Of a DNA stretch of 64,000 nt, positions 60,111 through 64,000 are shown in pieces; position 1 is the first letter of the stretch; each line of letters starts with the position of its first letter. Below the pieces are notes generated by a model, which was given only the letters and a program-made list of their open reading frames with translations, was not told the origin of the DNA and did not search any database. The translations under genes and the position numbers were made by a program. This DNA comes from Pseudomonas sp. GM50 (GTDB lineage Bacteria > Pseudomonadota > Gammaproteobacteria > Pseudomonadales > Pseudomonadaceae), in the NCBI RefSeq assembly GCF_000282375.1, contig NZ_AKJK01000078.1, forward strand, positions 26,856 to 90,855. The letters run 5' to 3'.

Positions 60111-61157
60111 TTAGCGCTCGATACTGCGATTCCACCGGGCATTCCACGCCGGGCGCTGTTCGTTGACCTGATCCCAGTCGATGGCGATCGCGGTCGTCAG
60201 ATACTGCTTCATCGCCTCGACCTGACCGCGGGTCTTGTCGGTGGTTGGCGTATTCGGGTTGGACGGAATCTGATCGCCGTCTTCAAGCGCGGCCGCTTGC
60301 GCTTCGGGCGTCAGCAGGAAGGCGGCGAGTTTCTGCGCCAGTTCCGGTTGGGTATTGTTGGCGATGGCGCATTCGGCAACGTTGAGCACCACGGAGCCTT
60401 CCTTCGGCTGCGCATATTCCACCGGCATACCTTTCAGTTTCAGCGCGGTAACCTGGGTCGGCGTCAGCGGGAATAGCGCCGCTTCGTCGGTCTGGAGCAT
60501 TTCGGAAATCTTCGCCGAACTCGGAATGTACTCCAGCACGTTGCGCCCGACGGTGTTCGGCCAAGCCTTGAACCCTGGTTCGACGTCGGTTTCGCTGCCG
60601 CCCTGAATCCGGTTGAACATCAGGAAACCATGCAGGCCGAAGGTCGACGAGGCCATCGACTGGAACACCAGTTTGTCCTTGAAGCGTGGGTCGGCCATGT
60701 CCATCCATGAGGTCGGCGCGCTCCAGCCTTTTTCCTTGAACAACCGCGTGTTGTACGCCAGCCCGGTGACCCCGAGGCTGACCGCCACGGCTTGATCCTT
60801 GATGCGGCCCTTGGCCGGAATCTGCGCCAGGGTCGGGCTGTCTTCGAGTTTGTCGCACAAGCCCATGGCGATGGCGCGGTACATGATGCCGTCGTCGAGG
60901 AACATCACGTGCATCTGCGGGTTGCCTTTGCTGGCCTGGACCTTGGCCAGAATATCGGCGGAGGTGCCGGGCACGATCACCACTTTGACGTTATTGGCTT
61001 TCTCGAAAGCCGGCAGCACCTTGTCGGCGTAGAGCCGCTCCATGGTTCCGCCGTTCATACCCAGGTAAAGCGTCGGTTCGGCGTGGGCCTGAGTGACCGT
61101 GAGCAGAGCGCTCATGCAGGACAAACCGAGCAGTGCAGTGCGTTTGAGGTTATTCAT
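60111..61157 (-). CDS. ABC transporter periplasmic binding protein
   Basis: 348 aa. The signal peptide is MNNLKRTALLGLSCMSALLT with cleavage near AHA-EP. The mature protein (LYLGMNGGTMERLYADKVLP, GTSADILAKVQASKGNPQMH, VTGLAYNTRLFKEKGW) is of the PotD/AfuA-like class that binds polyamines, metals or phosphorylated compounds. No permease or ATPase gene follows within the window. The two oxidoreductase genes upstream on the same strand suggest an imported amine or opine as substrate. Confidence 0.87.
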   Translation of the reverse strand: MNNLKRTALLGLSCMSALLTVTQAHAEPTLYLGMNGGTMERLYADKVLPAFEKANNVKVVIVPGTSADILAKVQASKGNPQMHVMFLDDGIMYRAIAMGLCDKLEDSPTLAQIPAKGRIKDQAVAVSLGVTGLAYNTRLFKEKGWSAPTSWMDMADPRFKDKLVFQSMASSTFGLHGFLMFNRIQGGSETDVEPGFKAWPNTVGRNVLEYIPSSAKISEMLQTDEAALFPLTPTQVTALKLKGMPVEYAQPKEGSVVLNVAECAIANNTQPELAQKLAAFLLTPEAQAAALEDGDQIPSNPNTPTTDKTRGQVEAMKQYLTTAIAIDWDQVNEQRPAWNARWNRSIER

Positions 61158-61175
61158 TGGCGCGACCTTCCTCTA

Positions 61176-62291
61176 TCAAGCAACGGAGATGGAGTGAAAC
61201 CGGGTGATGGAAAACGCATCCAGCGGCGTCTTTGACGCGCCGCTACAGATGATCTCGGTGAGCGCCTGGCCCACCGCGGGCCCGATCTGAAAGCCTGCGC
61301 CGGCAAAGCCGAACGCGTGCAACAGACCGGGTTGGGTGCTGCTGTGGCCGATCACCGGTTGGCGATCGGGCAGATAACCTTCGGTGCCGCTCCAGGTGCG
61401 AATCGCCTGGGCGCCCTCAAGAAACGGGTAGAGCTCGACGGCCTGGCGCAGGATCTCGATCACTGCGTTCTGACCAGGCCGGGCGCGGGCGTCATCGAGG
61501 GCAAAGCCCTGGCCGCCGCCCAACACACAATTGCCGCGAGCGACCTGACGGGCATAAATGCCGCCACCCTCGACGCCGGTGCTGGCATTCATCACCAGCG
61601 GCAACGGTTCGGTGACCAGCATCGCCGGGTGCCCGGCGTGCATCGGCACCGCTTCGTCGAATTGCGCGGCAAGGTTTCCGGCCCAGGCGCCGGCGCAGTT
61701 GAGCAGCCAGGGGGCTTGCAGCTCGTGGCCGGTTTGAGTGCTGACGCGAAAGCGCTGACCGTCATGCTCCACCGTCGTTACTGAGCATTGTTCATGGATT
61801 TGCGCACCGTGCCGACGCGCCGCCTGCGCGAAGGCGGGGGACACCAGGCGCGGGTTGGCGTGGCCGTCGTCTGGGCACAACGATGCACCGACCGCGACCT
61901 CTCCGACCCATGGAAAACGTGCGCGCAACTCATTGCGCTCGAGTACCTGCAAATCGAGGCCGAAGCCCTGGCTGCTGGCGGCGTAGGCCTGCAAGGCGTG
62001 CAGGTCGTTGAGGCTGCGGGCGAGTTTCAGGTGACCGCTGCGCTGGTACTCGCCGTCGATGCCGATCAACTGCGGCAGTTGCCCCCATATCTCGTGAGCC
62101 CGTTGCGACAGCGGCAATTGCGACAGAGGTCGGCCCTGACGACGCACGCCGCCGTAGTTCACGCCGCTGGAATGTGAACCGCAAAAATCCCGCTCCAGCA
62201 GCGCAACGCGACGGCCGGCCTTGCTCAGAAACAGAGCGGCGGAAGCCCCGACAATACCGCCGCCAATAATGATTGCATCGACCTCGATCAT
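61176..62291 (-). CDS. FAD oxidase subunit, HcnC/OoxB-like
   Basis: 371 aa, DAO-type flavoprotein. FAD-binding IIIGGGIVGASAALFLSKAG at the N-terminus; NYGGVRRQGR and the C-terminal FGFAGAGFQIGPAVG are family marks. Together with the HcnB/OoxA-like subunit it resembles the beta subunits of opine oxidases, D-hydroxyproline dehydrogenase and hydrogen cyanide synthase. Its ATG overlaps the TGA of the upstream gene (4 bases). Confidence 0.85.
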   Translation of the reverse strand: MIEVDAIIIGGGIVGASAALFLSKAGRRVALLERDFCGSHSSGVNYGGVRRQGRPLSQLPLSQRAHEIWGQLPQLIGIDGEYQRSGHLKLARSLNDLHALQAYAASSQGFGLDLQVLERNELRARFPWVGEVAVGASLCPDDGHANPRLVSPAFAQAARRHGAQIHEQCSVTTVEHDGQRFRVSTQTGHELQAPWLLNCAGAWAGNLAAQFDEAVPMHAGHPAMLVTEPLPLVMNASTGVEGGGIYARQVARGNCVLGGGQGFALDDARARPGQNAVIEILRQAVELYPFLEGAQAIRTWSGTEGYLPDRQPVIGHSSTQPGLLHAFGFAGAGFQIGPAVGQALTEIICSGASKTPLDAFSITRFHSISVA

Positions 62292-63643
62292 GGCTCGACC
62301 TCCAGACCGAACGGCAGGGGTTTGATCGGCGCCTGAGCCCTCAGGCGACCAATGTCGGAGATGGAGCGCCGGCTTTCGCAGGCAATGATTTCTGCGGCGG
62401 AGGCGCCGCACATTCGTCCCTGGCAGCGACCCATGCCGACCCGGCAATGGGCCTTGACCCGGTTGATCTCCCAATGGCCTTCGCGCACCACCTGGCGGAT
62501 GTCGCCGGCGCGCACTTCTTCGCAGCGGCAAATCATCAGTTCATCCGCGGCGTCGGTGGCCCAGCTTTCGGGAAAGATAAAGGCGCGCTCAAGGCCTTGG
62601 CGGAATCTGCCGATAGTGTTAAGCGACTGTTCCAGCTGGGTGGCACGCTGTGGTGGGATCAGGTAACCGATGTCTTCGAGCAGCGCCAGGGCTGCTCGTT
62701 CACCGGCCATTTCGGCCGCGTCGGCGCCCATGATGCCGGCGCCGTCACCGGCCAGGTACACCTCGGCGATGCTGCTACGACCGGCACTGTCGCGCTGCGG
62801 CAGCCAGGCGCGGTTGAGCGGATTCCAGGAGAATTCGCAGCCCAGCAGGTCGGCGAGTTGGGTTTCACTGCGCAGGCCGTGGGCGAAGGCTACGGCGTCG
62901 CATTCGATTTGATGTTCGCTTGCTGCGTTATGCCAGTTCAGCGATTGCACGCGGTGTTCGCCATCGATGCGTTTCAAGGTGGCGCCCTGGTGCACCGGGA
63001 TGCCGTGGGCGGTTAGCCAGGTGCGGTAATAAATGCCTTTGGCCAGCGTGGAGGGTTGCGACAGCAGGCCGGGCAGGGCACGGACCTGAGCGCGGAGGGG
63101 CGAGCTGTCGAGCACGGCGGCTACATTGGCGCCGGCCTTGGCGTATTGATACGCCACCAGATACAGCAACGGTCCGCTACCGGCGAACACCACGCGTTCA
63201 CCAATGGCACAGCCCTGAAACTTCAAGGCGATCTGCGCCGCGCCGAGGCTGTAGACCCCCGGCAACGTCCAGCCCGGCACTGGCAGAATCCGGTCGGTGG
63301 CGCCCGTGGCGACGATCACACGGGAGAATTCCAGCCGTGTGGCCCGGCCCTCATGCAAGGTGTCGAGCGCGCCGACCTCGGCGTTCCACACCAGGGTGTC
63401 GGGGCGGTAATCGAGTTGCTCGCGCAGTGTGTCGATTGTCTGATGCAGCGCGCTGGCCTTGCGTGCTTCGAAGCCATATAGCTTGACCGCCGAACGCTTG
63501 AAATTGGCCGGCTGACGCCGATAAATCTGCCCGCCACCGCGCGCGGCTTCATCCAGCAGCACCGGGCGCACGCCGTGGGTGACGAGGGTTTGCGCCGCCC
63601 GGATTCCGGCCGGGCCGGCACCGACGATGACTACAGACTTCAT
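62288..63643 (-). CDS. FAD/NAD(P) oxidoreductase with 2Fe-2S tail, HcnB/OoxA-like
   Basis: 451 aa. The nucleotide-binding fold VVIVGAGPAGIRAAQTLVTH is followed by a second GSGPLLYLVAYQYAKAGA. The C-terminal BFD-like segment has MICRCEEV (near 371) and GMGRCQGRMCG (near 411), four Cys for a [2Fe-2S] cluster. This is the alpha subunit type of three-part amine oxidases (HcnB, OoxA, LhpF-linked). The ATG at 63643 has GAGGTGGG upstream. The small gamma 2Fe-2S subunit gene is not visible here; it might lie beyond the window edge. Confidence 0.86.
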   Translation of the reverse strand: MKSVVIVGAGPAGIRAAQTLVTHGVRPVLLDEAARGGGQIYRRQPANFKRSAVKLYGFEARKASALHQTIDTLREQLDYRPDTLVWNAEVGALDTLHEGRATRLEFSRVIVATGATDRILPVPGWTLPGVYSLGAAQIALKFQGCAIGERVVFAGSGPLLYLVAYQYAKAGANVAAVLDSSPLRAQVRALPGLLSQPSTLAKGIYYRTWLTAHGIPVHQGATLKRIDGEHRVQSLNWHNAASEHQIECDAVAFAHGLRSETQLADLLGCEFSWNPLNRAWLPQRDSAGRSSIAEVYLAGDGAGIMGADAAEMAGERAALALLEDIGYLIPPQRATQLEQSLNTIGRFRQGLERAFIFPESWATDAADELMICRCEEVRAGDIRQVVREGHWEINRVKAHCRVGMGRCQGRMCGASAAEIIACESRRSISDIGRLRAQAPIKPLPFGLEVEP

Positions 63644-63672
63644 ACCCACCTCATATGTGATCGACGCCGAAC

Positions 63673-64000
63673 CCTTGTGGGAGCGAGGTATGCCGCATTG
63701 CTTGTGATCGGCACGGAACCCCTGTGGGAGCGAGCCTGCTCGCGATGACGGCGGCCCATTCAACATCGATGCTGGCTGACAGATTGCTATCGCGAGCAGG
63801 CTCGCTCCCACAGTTGATTGAGGTATGCCGCATTGTTTGTGACCGGCACGGAACCCCTTTGGGAGCGGGCTTGCCCGCGATGATGGCGGTAGATTCAGCA
63901 TCGATGGTGGCTGACAGATTGCTATCGCGAGCAAGCCCGCTCCCACAGTTGATTGAGGTATGCCGCATTATTTGTGACCGGCACGGAACCCCTGTGGGAG
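63673..64000. repeat. Tandem REPIN array, 135-bp period
   Basis: The sequence AGGTATGCCGCATT starts at 63686, 63821 and 63956, a period of exactly 135 bases. Each unit holds a REPIN: arms 63723-63746/63789-63812 in unit 1 and 63858-63881/63924-63947 in unit 2, with nearly the same loop. A third unit begins (TGTGGGAG at 63993) and is cut by the window end. A truncated REP arm (63676-63687) precedes unit 1. No gene in this stretch. Confidence 0.88.

Noticed and set aside
63673..64000. CRISPR array
   Set aside because: Repeats are 135 bases long with hairpin interiors and nearly identical 'spacers'; they are REPINs in tandem, and there are no cas genes.

Overview
The window looks like a contiguous stretch of a fluorescent Pseudomonas (P. 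fluorescens group) chromosome. Three things point there: high GC with strongly biased codon use; many short palindromic repeats of the GTGGGAGCGAGC, GTAGGAGCGAGG and GTGGCGAGGGGG kinds that fill this genus' intergenic spaces; and gene orders typical of it (tig-clpP-clpX-lon-hupB-tRNA-Asp-ppiD; AraC regulator / C-N hydrolase / fadH; ampC-ampR). Nothing suggests a plasmid or an intact prophage.

Layout. 1-2,661: end of a TauE/SafE-like permease, an erythromycin-esterase family protein, a VOC protein and a DUF4174 secreted protein. 2,805-4,797: a two-gene ATPase + HNH nuclease module of the Septu (PtuA/PtuB) type, the one clear candidate defence island, followed by a 500-base structured stretch and a DUF6124 gene pair. 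6,190-8,389: divergent ampC/ampR. 8,585-12,298: D-glucarate catabolism (gudD, MFS transporter, GntR/FCD regulator). 12,447-30,032: mostly stand-alone housekeeping, transport and regulatory genes (EamA exporter with LysR, trhP/yegQ, AI-2E family permease, SDH-L, cupin, yceH, DUF1993, sstT, MFS, nhaR, terC, an inactive-looking C39-like lipoprotein, pbpG, folD). 30,308-30,788: tRNA cluster Arg-His-Leu-His. 31,188-39,811: protein quality control (tig, clpP, clpX, lon with a candidate RpoH promoter, hupB, tRNA-Asp, ppiD). 40,024-46,739: DUF2242 lipoprotein, AraC regulator, inactive-looking nitrilase homologue, fadH, PLP deaminase/desulfhydrase. 46,866-54,714: cytochrome b561, then a phosphonate island: phnX, phnW, two LysR regulators, an OPA-like MFS transporter and a FAD amine oxidoreductase. 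54,718-59,821: orphan short VgrG, YebC/PmpR family regulator, LRR-kinase fusion, zapE. 60,111-63,643: periplasmic binding protein and two HcnC/HcnB-like flavoenzymes.

How the genes work together. The phosphonate island fits uptake of 2-aminoethylphosphonate or its N-alkyl derivatives. PhnW would give phosphonoacetaldehyde by transamination, the FAD enzyme by oxidation, and PhnX would cleave it to acetaldehyde and phosphate. The gud genes form a regulator-transporter-dehydratase unit whose divergent spacer holds two copies of a TCATACAA box. The tig-clpPX-lon-ppiD block serves folding and proteolysis in cytoplasm and periplasm. The HcnB/C-like pair and its binding protein resemble opine or D-hydroxyproline oxidases, but the usual small 2Fe-2S subunit is not in the window.

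The most interesting non-coding structure is the repeat landscape: paired palindromes with conserved loops, one element nested in another, a tandem 135-bp array at the right edge whose hairpin arms differ between copies with mostly compensating changes, and an 81-bp duplication starting at a stop codon. All calls come from reading the sequence and knowledge of protein families; no database search was run.
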